Origin: Marisa cornuarietis
Lineage: Eukaryota; Mollusca; Gastropoda; Architaenioglossa; Ampullariidae
Length of the DNA: 64,000 nt
Direction: 5' to 3'
Assembly (NCBI GenBank): GCA_004794655.1
Contig: SMMW01000601.1
Location: 806,001-870,000, forward strand
The translations under genes and the position numbers were made by a program. Positions 13,266-26,300 of the stretch are shown piece after piece. Positions within the stretch are counted from its first letter, which is position 1. Each line of letters begins with the position of its first letter. The notes under the pieces were generated by a model. The model was not told the DNA's origin. It worked only from the letters and a program-made list of their open reading frames with translations, and ran no database searches.

Positions 13266-14608
13266 TCCTTGTTACTCTTCGAGGAGTATAGGGCCGCAAC
13301 AACACCTCGACAGCGGACCCGGTTTTGGGCAGCCCCCCTCAGTTGGTCCCATGTGGTTCCGGCATCTTTTGCCTCGCTCTCTACTGATCTTCATCAAGTC
13401 TGTTTTGGCCTCCCAACTCTCCTCTTTCTCTGAGGGTTCCAGTCAAGTGCCTGCCTGGCAATAGTGTCAGCTGGTTTGCGCAGGGTTTGTCTTATCCAGC
13501 CCCACTTGCGCTTTTTGGTGTCTTGACTAGTGGCATTCTGGTTAGTTCTTTTCCACAGGCTGATATTGGAGATCGTTTCAGGCCATCTTATTCCCAAAAT
13601 ATGGCGAAGGCATCGACTGGTAAAGATCTGGAGCTTGTTGTTGATGGTGTTTGTCACTCTCCAGGTTTCAGAGCCCTACAGTAGGACTGCCTTCATATTG
13701 GTGTTAAAGGGAGGGATAATGCTCGGGAGTTCCAGATGGGGCGTAGGCTGTTGAAAGCATGCCTGACCTTGTTTATGCGGCTTCTGATGTCGTCGTCCGC
13801 TCCACAATCATTGCTGACGATGCTCCCCAGATATGTGAAGCGGTATGTTTCCAGGATGTTCTCTCCTTGAAGATGGATTGGAAGTTCCTGCTTGTTGTTG
13901 ATTTTCATCATTTCGGTCTTCTTTATCCAGTCTTCTCTGCTTCCTCTGATAGCTTCCTCGGTTTGGTTTGTGCATGCTGCTGCCGATGAGATAGGAGACT
14001 AATATCATCTGCAAAGTCCAGGTCTTCTAGATGTTTGGTGATGCCAGTGTTGATGTGTTGGGTTTTCTTACGCATAATCCAGTCTATGACCATCAGGAAG
14101 ATTGTAGGTGATAATATGCAACCTTGTATTACGCCAGTCTTCATTATAAAAGGTTTAGTGAGTTTGCCGTTGTGGATAACATGGCAGGACGAGTATTCAT
14201 ACAATCCCTGGATAATGTTTATGAATTTAAGCGGAATACCGTAGTGGTTCATCAGCCTGCAGATGACATCCCTGTCTACACTGTCGAAGGCCTTCTCAAA
14301 ATCCACAAAAGTTATATAAAGGGAGGATTGCCATTCGGTAGACTGTTCTATGATGATACGGAGGGTTGCAATGTGGTCAGTGGTTGACTTATCCTGGCGA
14401 AACCTTGCTTGTTTTGGTCTCAGCCTCTTGTCTAGTGGCTTCTTCAGTCTCTCTAGTATTACCCTTGTCAGGACTTTGCTATGGACAGCAGCATGATCCC
14501 CTGCGAGAGAAAATGACCTAATACGCTCTTCAAAAATGAGTCATACTTTATGCGTTCATGTGCGACCAAAATGCCGAAACGGGATTTGCATCTTGATTGA
14601 TTGATTGA

Positions 14609-14643
<35 letters not shown>

Positions 14644-17600
14644 TTTGATTTTTCTATTCGTGGAGTTACTAAATAAAGATTTCCGTGCGCATGTTCAGTA
14701 AGACGTATTCTTCGTGCTATTCCTCTTGTTCTTTTCTTGTCATTGTTTTTCTTCTCTTTTGTTGCTGTTGTTGGTATTCTTCCTCATCTTAGCCTGCTGC
14801 GAAAAGAACTGTCGTTATACGCTTTTGTTAACTGGCTGTATCCAGCGACCACAGCTGCCAATCGGCACTGAGCGAAGAGCCCACTTCCTGAAAATGCCAG
14901 ACACGCGAATAGACCGCTTGACGTTTACCGCCCGCCTTGCCTGATGTATTCTAAACATTGGGTACACCCTGAGGTAGGGTGCCAAGCGGACATCAAAGCA
15001 CACCTCATTGCGTGCTTTCACATTAACAAAGCCTGATCACCCGAATGCACGAGAGGGAAGAGGTAAAAGGTCCATCAGCGCAGGGTAGACAAAAAGAAAA
15101 AGAAGTAAGGAGAGAGAGAGGCATTCCATCCGGAGCCGCCAGTGCCAACCCTCGCTTCGAGATGTCCCATAAACTAAGGCTTAAGCCATCAGAGGCAGTC
15201 TGAAGACAGACAATGACATAAAGAAGGGCTTGATTGTTTCGCCAGCTCGCAGCCTGGTAGAAAACAAAACCTTCTTAAGCCTTGTTCCAGGGATCCAGAG
15301 AGCGGGGTTTTCTTGGCACTGGCCTCCATTCAGGAACGGTCGACAAACAGGCGCGCCAACGTCGCAGACCGTGAAACGACCACTGGCGGGATAAGCAGAA
15401 CGGGCGTCTGACACCTGAGCGAGGGGTTCGAGAACGATGAGCTCAAAAATCTGGGCGCACCTGCTAGAGGTGTAATGTCCATTTGACGCCATCTGGAGAT
15501 CTTTAACCTGGCTACATACATAGGTTACATTCCTTCAAGGGCTTTGTGGAATTCAAAGATGTATATAAGAAAAAAAAATTGACAGCCTTGAGCGTTCTTA
15601 GCTAGCTCTAACAGCTAGCCATTTCTAACACTCTCCCCAATAGATAAGCTATTTTGTGATCCTTTTGTTTACTCATGTTGGAGTCAGCTTATGCAAATTT
15701 GTAGTACAGTAGTTGTAAAGCTGTAAAAGTAATAAAAAATTTCTCTTTCTCACAATTGCTAAACTGCTCCACTGTGTGAGCAAGTACTACTTATATCGTC
15801 ATGATCTTGTTTATGAATGCATTCTCCGTTTATATATATATATATATATATTTCTTTAATTTGCAATCGCTAGTAAATTCAAGACTAATGCCATCGCTCT
15901 GGTTTAAGAAGCTAGGCATATTTCACGCTTGTGTTTAATGTATCTGTTTACTTAAAACCGGAGTACCTCCTTGTTAATAAAGTGTTATTAAAACACACGT
16001 GAAACACACCTAGGACACTTAGTAAAAGTAGTTAAGGCAACAGGCGCATTTCAGGCAAAAAGGCGGGCAAGGAGTGGTTCCCCTGACGATAAGAAAAGGC
16101 TAGCATGACATCTGTGATAGAGTAAAATTCCTTCAAACAGCAAACAAACAGCCATGGTGTGTCTACCACGATCTCTGATTAAAGTGAGTGAAGCAGCAAA
16201 TTGCATCTCAAACAGGGGGGAGAGAAGGCATGTGAAACGGTCACACTCAATGACAAAGTTCAGGAGTAGCAATGAAAAGGGAGAGCACTATCCCCCAGCC
16301 TCTCTCCCGAACTCTTTTTAACCTAAACCCGCGAAGGTATTTCACCTCGTGTTATGAAGATTCTTTTTTTTTCTACCTCAAAGAAATCTTCGCACCACTG
16401 CAGTCATTCACCAGTTTTGAGTGCTACGATCTGTCTGACTCACAAATCGTTGATTTTTCGTTCACTCCTATACCTGTGTGGAAACATAAATATCGTTAAC
16501 TGTAATTTACGTTTCTTGATGGGGGCTTTTTTTAACATTCCTTAGATATTTGCCAGATAACATTAAATATCAAGTGAAAGCACTCAGATTAACTCCCTTT
16601 CTTCATTCTACATTCTCTCTCGGTGCTTGAAAGAAATAAGTGCACGAGTCTTCATTTCCATATAGCAACTTTTTCTGTCTCATCCTCTCTCAATCTGTAT
16701 ATCGTTTCATCTATCAATCTACCACAGCTTTTTTTCATAAAACCCGGGGGAAGGAAAATACAGCATAAAGAGATCGGCGTCTGGCAGTTTATCTGTCGTC
16801 ATCTACTTCTGCTTCACCCATCGCGCCTCTGACGGGCAGAGACAACCGTTCTCATCGACCCTGTTTTCTTCAGCTCATCAGTCTCTAGAAGTTCGTTCAC
16901 CTGAGCTTGTGACTATGAGACACTGCAGCGGTCACGTGACGCAGATGATGCCTGCATGTCTCAAACTAATGAAATCTATAATGTGAGAGAATTATGAGTC
17001 AGGACTTTGTATCCGAGTAACTGCTCAATGGTTACAACTATAAGCTTTACCTGAAGGTTGATAAACAACAACAAAGAAACAAACGCTGAGTCATTAACTA
17101 CACTACGTAGTTGGACAAGTAATTTAGCTCTGCGGGGGTCCACATGAAAAGAACATATAATAGCGGTCTATTTATCAGATATGCCTGAACAATTTCTACC
17201 ACTAGACTAATTAAATATTTCGTGAAATTATATCTCATTTAGCAAGATCAGATAATGTGAAAGCTTTTCTCAGCAGCCTGGCCAGATGGTGTTCTCTACA
17301 TTGTCTTACTGTTGTTCATGGACCATCAAGAATAGTTGCATAGCTAAAGGAATATAGCTAACATGTCTAAGGTCGAAATATCGTGCATTTAATTGAAGGA
17401 TGACACCAATTGTTGGTCTTCAAAGCGCAGACATGATCATCAGCCATGCTAACTTAATGTCGTCGGAATTCGGAAATCGTCGATGAATAGATAGGTCGCT
17501 TTCATTATCAAAGGTCGAAGGTCGAGTAGGTCGGTATCAGTTACCGGACCTTCGTTCGCTCGCATTCTTTCCTCTCCCCTCACCCACCTCCCACCTACTC

Positions 17601-18594
17601 CCCACGAATCAACGAGTTGTACACAAACCTATCTATGTGTTCAATGGACCCGCCCTTTGGCGCCTCGCTCTTGTTCGTTTCTATGATCATAGTAATGCAT
17701 CTTTTGACGTACACCTGCTATCGTTTATCCAAAAGCTTCCCCACCTACTGCGAAATAATCGCTCCCTATCTTCGGGGCCCTGATTGAAGCGTTCCCTTGA
17801 TTTTCGTCAAAGTACGTGGGAAGGGCCCCTACCTTCGTGGTTAATGCGCTCGATTGTAGAGACGGTCCGTGGTTCGAGGCCCGGTTGGGACCAAGACTGG
17901 AAAACTCCTCCCAACCGACTCAGCAGAATTAGGTTTCTAATATGGCAGGAAAGGTTGAGGCGGCACAAGAGACTTGCCCTAAACCAGGTTAACCACTCAC
18001 GTTCACTGCACCTATGACTAACTAGGCAACGTGACTCTTTTATCTTTTAACCCAGTAATAAAACGCCATCGATGCAGAAATACAGTAAATATCTATACAA
18101 AATGCACCGTTTAATAATGCAAATAGTAACAAAATAAAAATAATTCATTTAACTTGTTCTTAACCTGAAAATGTGAATGTATTATCCAATAGGATTTAGC
18201 TTATTATTGTTTTACGTACCACTGTTTTGCCCTGTAGTTTACTTGGCCGGGTGGCTGACAGAGTAACTATGTTAGTTTTCTAATTTAGTGTAGTGTCTGG
18301 TTGTATTGTTTATGCGTGGCTTAAACAAAATTAAACTCAGAGCATCAGCTGGACATCAGCGTTTTTAGGCAAGTATGTCTAACAAGAGGTCAAAGGCGGC
18401 TGAAAGGAGAAACCTTAGCACCAACATAAATGAGAAGGATGGCAATAAATTAACACGCAGACTCCCTTCTCTCGCAAAAATTAATTAAGGAAATCAGTAT
18501 GTGCCATGCCTGTTTAACTTGTCTTTGCGTGTGCCCGCGCATGTGATTCTGCTTCCTTGAGTGTGTGGGTGAGTGAGACGAAAGAGTATTTGTT

Positions 18595-18626
<32 letters not shown>

Positions 18627-20240
18627 TGTGTGAAACAAAACTGATGTAGGAAGGAAATGGAGGGACTGAGGACCACACCTTATCAGGAGACTCCGGCCCG
18701 CATTAAAGTTCGTGACTCCGGCCCACATTATATTTCGGGTTTCCGGCCCACACTTAAGCACCAGACTTCGGCCCACACTGATGCAGGAGACCGGCCCACA
18801 CTGTATAGTACGGGACTCCGACCCCCTCCTTGGTACGTGCTTGTAGAAATGACTAGCCCATCGCGGTGGTACTGCGCGTGTGGCCAGAACTTTGAGGCGA
18901 GTGCCGCGCCCCCTGCACATTTTTGACGCCTCAGCTACCCCAGCACGAGTGGTTTCATCGGCACCTGCTTGTGAAATTTCGCTCCGAGCTTATCCAGGCC
19001 CCCAGGCGGTACATTTAATTTTTTTTTCTCTTTTTTTTTTTTTTTACGAGCGGGTGAGTTCAGGGAGAGCGCGCGAGGGCCGTAACTCCTTTGGTCTACC
19101 CTCTCTCGCTAGAGAGAGAGAGAGAGATGGGGTAGAGCGAGGTAGACAGAGGGACGGAGAGAGAGGAAGGGAGGGAGGGGACGGGAAAGAGGGAGAGAGG
19201 GAGGGGGAAGGGAGAGCGCCCAACATAGAGAAGAATTGTTTTCTGTTTACCTCCCTTGGACCGAGAATTGAACGTTGAAGCTCACTTGAGTCGGGTGCGT
19301 TGCGAGAAATCTAGATTATTTTAGTTCTCTCAAAGTCGTACTTTTTTCTGATGAATAAACGCTTCCAGTTGTCGCCGTTAAATGTGAGCTTTCCCGGAGT
19401 TTAGGGCGACAAAATCCCTATTTAGCTTTCCTACTGGGGCCAGTTGCACAACACGTTTCTAAACCTTAAAACTGTTCTAAAGAAGCAAAATCTCTTCTCA
19501 GCCATTTTGATGCATTGCAGAAAAACGTACAAAAAATTGTACTGTCAGGACGGAAAGTCAGACTTAAACAACTTTATCTTACTTAAAGCAGTTTTAAAAA
19601 TTCTTAAATTGTGGTGTGCACTTTAAACTAATTATCTAAATAGAGTTAATGCCTAAAAGTGTTTAAAATTAGAAATGTGTTGTGCAACTGGCCCCAGCTG
19701 GTCTATCGCAAACTCTACCGAAACCCAGAGATATAAAATTACCGTACTAGGTATAACAAATATACGTAACACAAAAATTAACTGCTACAAGAAAGGACAA
19801 AATGATAGCGCACATATTGTTAAGCAACAAAACTCTGGTACGCATGCACACCTGCAGAAAACACGTACGCACGCATACACACACATATCCCCAGGCAAGC
19901 TCAATCTTTTCTTGTGGGAGGAATAGGGTACGGAGTTCTGTTGACGTTCTTTATGTTGTTAGTTGTCGTTTTCCCCGATGTCCTCTCAGGTAAATCTTAT
20001 TAATTAAAAAAAATATATCAAGCATGATCAGTTGTATGGAACCCGCCTGAAGGCCATTTCCTGTCAGGCTGTCTCTGTTTTTTTTCTGTCACTTGCGTAA
20101 AGTTCGACGTTTTTAAGGGGGAAGTTGGAGGGGGGAAGGCCAGAAACCATAGAAAGAAAGAAAAGGAGAAAAAGAGAAAGAAACATATTAAAGGAAAGAC
20201 AGAAAAAAGAAAAAAAATTAGACAGGAAGACTCTCACACG

Positions 20241-20305
<65 letters not shown>

Positions 20306-23300
20306 GAAATAATAGTTTCCTGGTGAACTCATATTTCAGGTTCCAGAGAGACTGCTTTTATCTACGCTATCACCAGTTCGGCGGTCACGCACTCCGTGGC
20401 CCGCTCGTGCGCTGAGGGTAGTGTGCGCACGTGCACGTGCGACTACGAGCACAAGGAGCGCAGTCCTAGCGGCAAGGACTGGGAGTGGAGCGGCTGCAGC
20501 GACAACGTCAGGTTCGGCAGCAAATTCTCTCGCAAGTTCGTCGACGTGGTGGAGCGAGGCCGTGACTTCCGCTCCATGATGAATCTTCACAACAACGAGG
20601 CCGGCCGAATGGTAAGGTCCCGCAAAAAAAAAAAATAATGCCGTGTTTTGTCGCCACATCATCATCATCATCATCATTGACACTTTTTGTAAAATTTTAT
20701 TTGCCCTGCATGATTGATCATTAATTCATTTGTCTGCCGCTACGTTTCCTTTCTTTCTCCCCCCCCCTTTTTTTTAAACTTCTTCGTTTAACTTATCGTG
20801 TTTTATTTCGATCAGTAGATCTCCATTTCTTGTGAGGCATTTTCCCTTAGGGAGTAGATTAGAGAGAGAGTTGAAATCAAAATTGGTTTAGTGCTAAAAG
20901 AGAAACTAAATTTCGGTGACATTGTCCATTAGAAAGTCTTTTTTCGTGAATATAATTTGCAGTTGGATCCAGTTCGTGCGTTTGAAAATGAGACAGAATT
21001 ACTTGAACTTGATGATCGCTGGCACAATCCACCAGCGCCGCTAAACCTAAATAAATGATCAAATGACTTACGACAATACTGCTGCCAAGAAAAACAAAAG
21101 AAGCCTCTTACAACAATATAATTACCACCCTTTAATACTACGATTCTCACTTAATTAACAAAAATTGACACAAACGGAACTCCTCATATTAAGTAATAAA
21201 CTTTGACTTGCAAGACCTAATGTCCTATTCATTAAAATACCATAAAACCTGATCCCTAGGAGCTAAATAAAAAAGGCTTTTGTATCGCTTTGTCGCGATA
21301 ATAAAATGCAGTCTAACCGTAGTCTGGAAAAAGATTTATGAATTGTCAGATGTCAGTAATCCGCCGTGGAGGCTCTTGACTAGCACGTCCAGATTTTGTA
21401 TCAAGTCACGAAGCCAGAAATTTACGTGCGTAGGCGATGGACCTTTCATCACTTTCTCGTTGGCACGTGCACGACGAGTGCTGTTGACAAGCAGACCGCG
21501 TTGCTAAGCGTTGCTGAACGTCAGCCATTGCGAGCGGTAATGTATGGGCTCGAACCCGCTACGCGTAAAGAGATCGGTAACAGGCAAGGCCGATAAGATA
21601 CTGCTTTGATGCCGCCTGCAGAGTTAACTCCACTTCCAGCAGAGATCCGTGAACTGGTGATTTATCTGTTTGGACGAGATAGCGTCGGGCTGAGCAAATC
21701 GAAGAGTCGCAGACTTTTCCATAAATTTTGCATGACGTGATTTGACGAGACTTTGGCTTTCGCAGAGTAACGGCCGCGTGTGGCTTACGTTTTCCTTTGT
21801 TGACCAGAGGTTTTGGAGTAGTAAATTCAACAAGATAATAACCCTGCTAATGAAGGTCTTGTCAATGTAAAAATTGCAAACTATTTTTATTCATGAAAGA
21901 TAAAATAATTTGGATGGATCACAAATATTGAGATTTTACAAGATCTGTGGGCGGGGGGAAGCTGTGGAGACAAAAAGAAAGAGATTGGAAGAAAGTGACA
22001 TTTAGGAAGACAGAGAGAGAGAGATTAACAGAGGCAGATGGATGGACAAATGGACAAAGATATGTGACATTTGTTGGTTTAAATGTCAAAGTAACAAGCT
22101 TAAGATATGGTCAAAATATTTTTAAAAGAGTAAAAGTCGTCCCCTATTTTTATTTCGGTTGGTTGAGGGTGAGGTTTTCGAGACCACACTTTTTCTCTGG
22201 GCCAGCTTTTTGTGAGGGCGGTGTCCATCTCTACCTTTCTCTGCTTTACATTTCCCCATCCCACAGATGCTCCCGACAGTTGGGTTGACTAGAAGAAAAG
22301 TTGCTTCCCTATGCGGGTATCGAACCGGCTCGCGAGTTGAGACGCCAGTGCTCTAACCACTCGGCTACCGGCTCTCCGTTATATGAGCAAATATAAATCA
22401 CAATGAGCCACAAGTGTTCAACAAACACTGGAGTGCAATAACATGAACAGGACAAACGTACATCAAGCACTCTGTCCTGCCAGACCACCTGCCTCCTACA
22501 GCTCCCATCCCCTCCTGCACCCCTCATCTCTCTCTCTCTCTCTCTCACAGAGAGAGACAGCGCAGAAGAAAGAGAGAGAGAGAGAGAGAGCAGTGTAACC
22601 ATTCTAAATCAAGAGGAAAGGTCGGCGATATCTTGATGTAAAATTATCCATGTGAAATTTTGTGCATTTATTTTTGTTCAGAGAACTATAAAGGGTTACT
22701 AAAAAGGAATGTTTTGAATCCAGGTTGAGTACTGCGGTCTCCCATAAAACATTAATTTCTGCAATCGAGCCTTTTGGGTTGAAACGAAAGCGCAGAGAGC
22801 AAATATCATGAAGAACTCGGGACTACGGGTGGGACACATACATAACCCCTTCAAAATGTCTACAAAGTCATCGTATTCCTTTAATCTTTCTTCATGCCTC
22901 GTGTCATTCAAACTTTAGACCCGATCAAACAGTGTCCGACACCTGTCTTAAGCTGCCACTCCTCACCTGTAGATTAACTTTCCCACTATGGCCGGGCGCT
23001 CAAAGATGAAACATACTGCATACTTAAATTTGGTGTCACTGCCACAAAGGTTAAATGTCGGAGACCCATGGAATATCGCGGGTGTTTATGGACAAGCCAG
23101 GGGTCTGGCGTTGCTCGACGCTCATAAAGTGTGATATGCCGGCTCCTTTCCTGGTGGTCGCCAATAAAGTTTACAAGCGAGGATCGGAACACCGCCGGGA
23201 CAGAGTTGAAAGGCTAGCAATGCAGGGCGTCTATTGGTAAATTTACTATATTTTCCTCGCTTTATAGCCACGCATAAAATGCCGCTATACTCCGCCGAAA

Positions 23301-26300
23301 ATGGGAGAGCGATCAATTATGCATTCATAAGAAAATGTTATATAAAGCGGATGTGCCTAGCGTTTTTATGCACGGGCTACGAGAACTCTAAAAGAACCTA
23401 GTACAGAATGTAATATGTACGGCAGAAGTCTGCTCTGTAATTGCTTGCTTTTGTGTTCTTTCTCTCTCTCATTTGATTTCTTTTCACTTTTACGACAGTC
23501 ATATTCCAGGAGTAACATAATTGAGTTATTATGCCTTCTTTGACTTTTATTCCACTCAAAAAACAAAACAAAACACGGAAAAAACACAAAATAAAACAGA
23601 AACAAAATATAAAATAAAACAGAAACAAAATATAAAATAAAACAAAAAACAAAACGATCAAAAAAAAATACAATAGAAAGTAAGCCAAAATAAAACAAAA
23701 CAAAGCTAAACGCGTTTTAAAGAGCTGCCCTCGACCCAAAGTCGCGTGGATGCTCGGCAGAATAGGCTGAATGAATGAATGGGAGAGGACGATATGTCTG
23801 AAGAAACAATTTCTCGTATTGCACACGGAAGTGTGTATTCAATACAAGAGGTCGCTGCGAAGGCATAACGTGACACTTTTAAGTTCCATTACAAATTGTG
23901 TTAATAATAATAATAATAAACAGTAAAAGCTTTTATAACCTTAATGTTGTGTGAAGACTTTTTACAAATCAATATTTCGCTTTGGCGTAAGCCTCAAGAA
24001 GCCTTGTTGCAAGAGAGAAGCAATCTTTATGTATGAAGTACGTATTTATTTTTCTTGTCTAAATGGAAAATAGTATTCCCCCCCCCCACCACCAAAAAAA
24101 AGCACACAAAACAAAAAGCATGCTCGAAAAAGAAGTCTCATATTATTTAGGATGACAAAAACAAATAAACAACAAACAGCAAAACAAAAATTATTATACT
24201 ATAAAAATTGCTCTAATTACGAACGAAAATACGTCAAGATTGAAAACAAAGTATCCAGCGAGAATAAGGTTTTGTCCTTTTGCAGACGTATCCTGTAAAA
24301 CAAATCTTAGGACATTTTTTTTTTGTTCCTTCTATCAGCATGTCAAGAAGGCCTTGAAGAAAGAGTGCAAGTGCCATGGAATGTCCGGATCGTGCACCAT
24401 CAAGACATGCTGGATGAGGCTACAGTCCTTCCGCCATGTCGGCGATGTCCTAAAGGATCGCTTCGACGGCGCCACTAAAGTCCTTCCAGGTAAATTGCTT
24501 ACTGCTTTCCTTTTTTTCTAGTAGGGTCCAAAATCCATGATAGGCTTGTGGATATTACTGATATCAGTCCAGTCAAGACAAATTTATGTTTTTCAAAGGA
24601 TGTTTCCTTATTTTAACGAATTAGAAATACGTTTTGTGAAAAGAGATGTTCGTTGTAAAAGGAGTGTTATTAAAGAAGTGGAAAAAATATCTAATGGGAT
24701 TTGTTGAAATTCTCTCATGATAAAGGCTGTGTACTGAATGCGGCTTATCATTATTTATATATATCAAGGTTGTCCATTTTACGCCTCGTTATGCGACAAC
24801 TTAAAATTAAAGGCACTTTAAAACATAAGATCCATTTTAACAGAAGCCAACACTTTGTAATACCGTGAGATTTTAACCGGGTCAAGGCCTTGAACTGGAA
24901 ACCACGAAATGTGTTGAAGTCTGTGTTGAACACGAGTATCCAATCTTTTTATCAGTCCCGCCGACAGCTTAGCTTGTTTTGTGTTGGGTCGCCTCAGCAA
25001 CGTAGACAGTTGTACCCCCCCCCCCACACACACACACACTTACTCCCAACGCCACCCGAGCAACTCTGTCACCACACTCCTCAGCACCCACACCTACTTC
25101 CCACCTACCCACCCACCTTTTTATATTGAGCTCGCGGATCACAGCGGACGTCTTATGAGCACGCTTCTGTAAAGACCAGAGTCATGCGAACGACAATCCT
25201 TCGCCCCAGTCCACTTTTATGGGCGCCACGGGCGGTATTTCTAATCGTCCTGTCCGGCAACAGACCGTGACCCTTCCCGCTGATGCTATCCGAGAAACAA
25301 CGTCAGAACGCCGCCTGTAGACACCCGACCGGTCAATTGGGACCACTCACCTGTGACCATCGGGATCACTACAAAGCGCCCTCCACTTTATGTGCGTTCC
25401 GACTGGTCCCGCTGACCTCTGTAGGAAATTCCTGAGAGGACAGTTGTAACGTGCGAAGTAGAATATAGAAATGACGCCGAAGACAAAATTGATTTGTCTG
25501 ATATGCAGGAAAAATTCCAAAATACTGGAAAGCGCTGGCTTCTGTTTGAAATGGGTCTTAGATATAAAGTGCATTTAATCGACTGTTGAGTTGTCGTCCT
25601 TTCATATGGTACGGGGGACTAGTCGACGCTTGAAATCATATTTTGTATCTTTTGACTGCAATTAACGGAGGGGGCTGATCTCTTTTATTTTTCTTAAAAC
25701 AAAAGTCGCTTAACAGGATCTTAGATCATACAGACTAAAGCAGGATTAACTCCGGGATATTACTGTCTTGACTCAGCTAAAAATACTAATGATTTGGTAC
25801 TGTAACGTTTGGGGTTTGCAAGACAACACACTGCGCTACACTTTCAACGCATCAAAAGTCTTTTCATATCAATTTCCTTAGAATTACTTGCCCATAGATG
25901 GATATTTTGCCTCAGTTTTTTCTGGGGATCAGAAGTCCACTTCACTCTCTCTGCCTCTCTTCTCTCTCTCCTCTCTCTTTTCTCTTCTCTCTCTCTCTCT
26001 CTCTTCTTTTCCATTTTCTCTTTTTTTAGCAACTGAATGATGTCCGTGCTTTTCCTGTTCTCTTTAGGCAACGATGGAAAGCCTATTTTGAAAGGTTGGT
26101 ATGGTTGCCCAGACTAACCGTCATTATACCAGTCGCCATCCCAGCAACTCCCTGTTTGTTACTGCTGCTGTTTTGACAAATATGCGTGAAGCTATTTGCC
26201 TTTCAGTCCACATTAATGCTTTGTACAAGGAAACTAACCCTGACTGTAGTGTAACCTTGAAAGTATTCGTTTGATGGAATCCTAACCTTGCTAGTTCTCT

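Larger units (their letters stand above)
9394..20339 (+). other. Wnt1 intron 2 (phase 1, about 10.9 kb)
   Basis: The largest Wnt1 intron. It hosts an AAAG microsatellite, copy A of a ~400-bp repeat, an RTE-like LINE, a tRNA-derived SINE piece, a 25-bp minisatellite, a polypurine tract, a MITE and an AC microsatellite directly before exon 3. No host coding exon was recognised. Confidence 0.8.
20612..24338 (+). other. Wnt1 intron 3 (phase 0, about 3.7 kb)
   Basis: Contains a tRNA-derived SINE piece at 22.3 kb, CT/GA microsatellites at 22.5 kb, an A-rich AAAACA tract at 23.56-23.70 kb and no recognised exon. Confidence 0.8.

Noticed and set aside
13173..13433. ORF with a 29-residue poly-His stretch
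   Set aside because: It reads the (TCA)n tail of an antisense LINE; there is no conserved protein after it.
22315..22380. Possible functional tRNA gene on the minus strand
   Set aside because: A and B boxes are perfect but the acceptor stem does not pair, and the SINE-typical peptide string is present.
23366..23826. Two hydrophobic Phe/Tyr/Leu-rich minus-strand ORFs resembling membrane proteins
   Set aside because: They are the complement of an AAAACA tandem tract; hydrophobicity comes from TTT/TTG codons.
26028..26040. Strong-looking acceptor TTTTTTTAG at 26029 as a Wnt1 exon start
   Set aside because: In the required phase it gives a stop after two or three codons, so it cannot be an internal coding exon. 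It may still act as a decoy acceptor.
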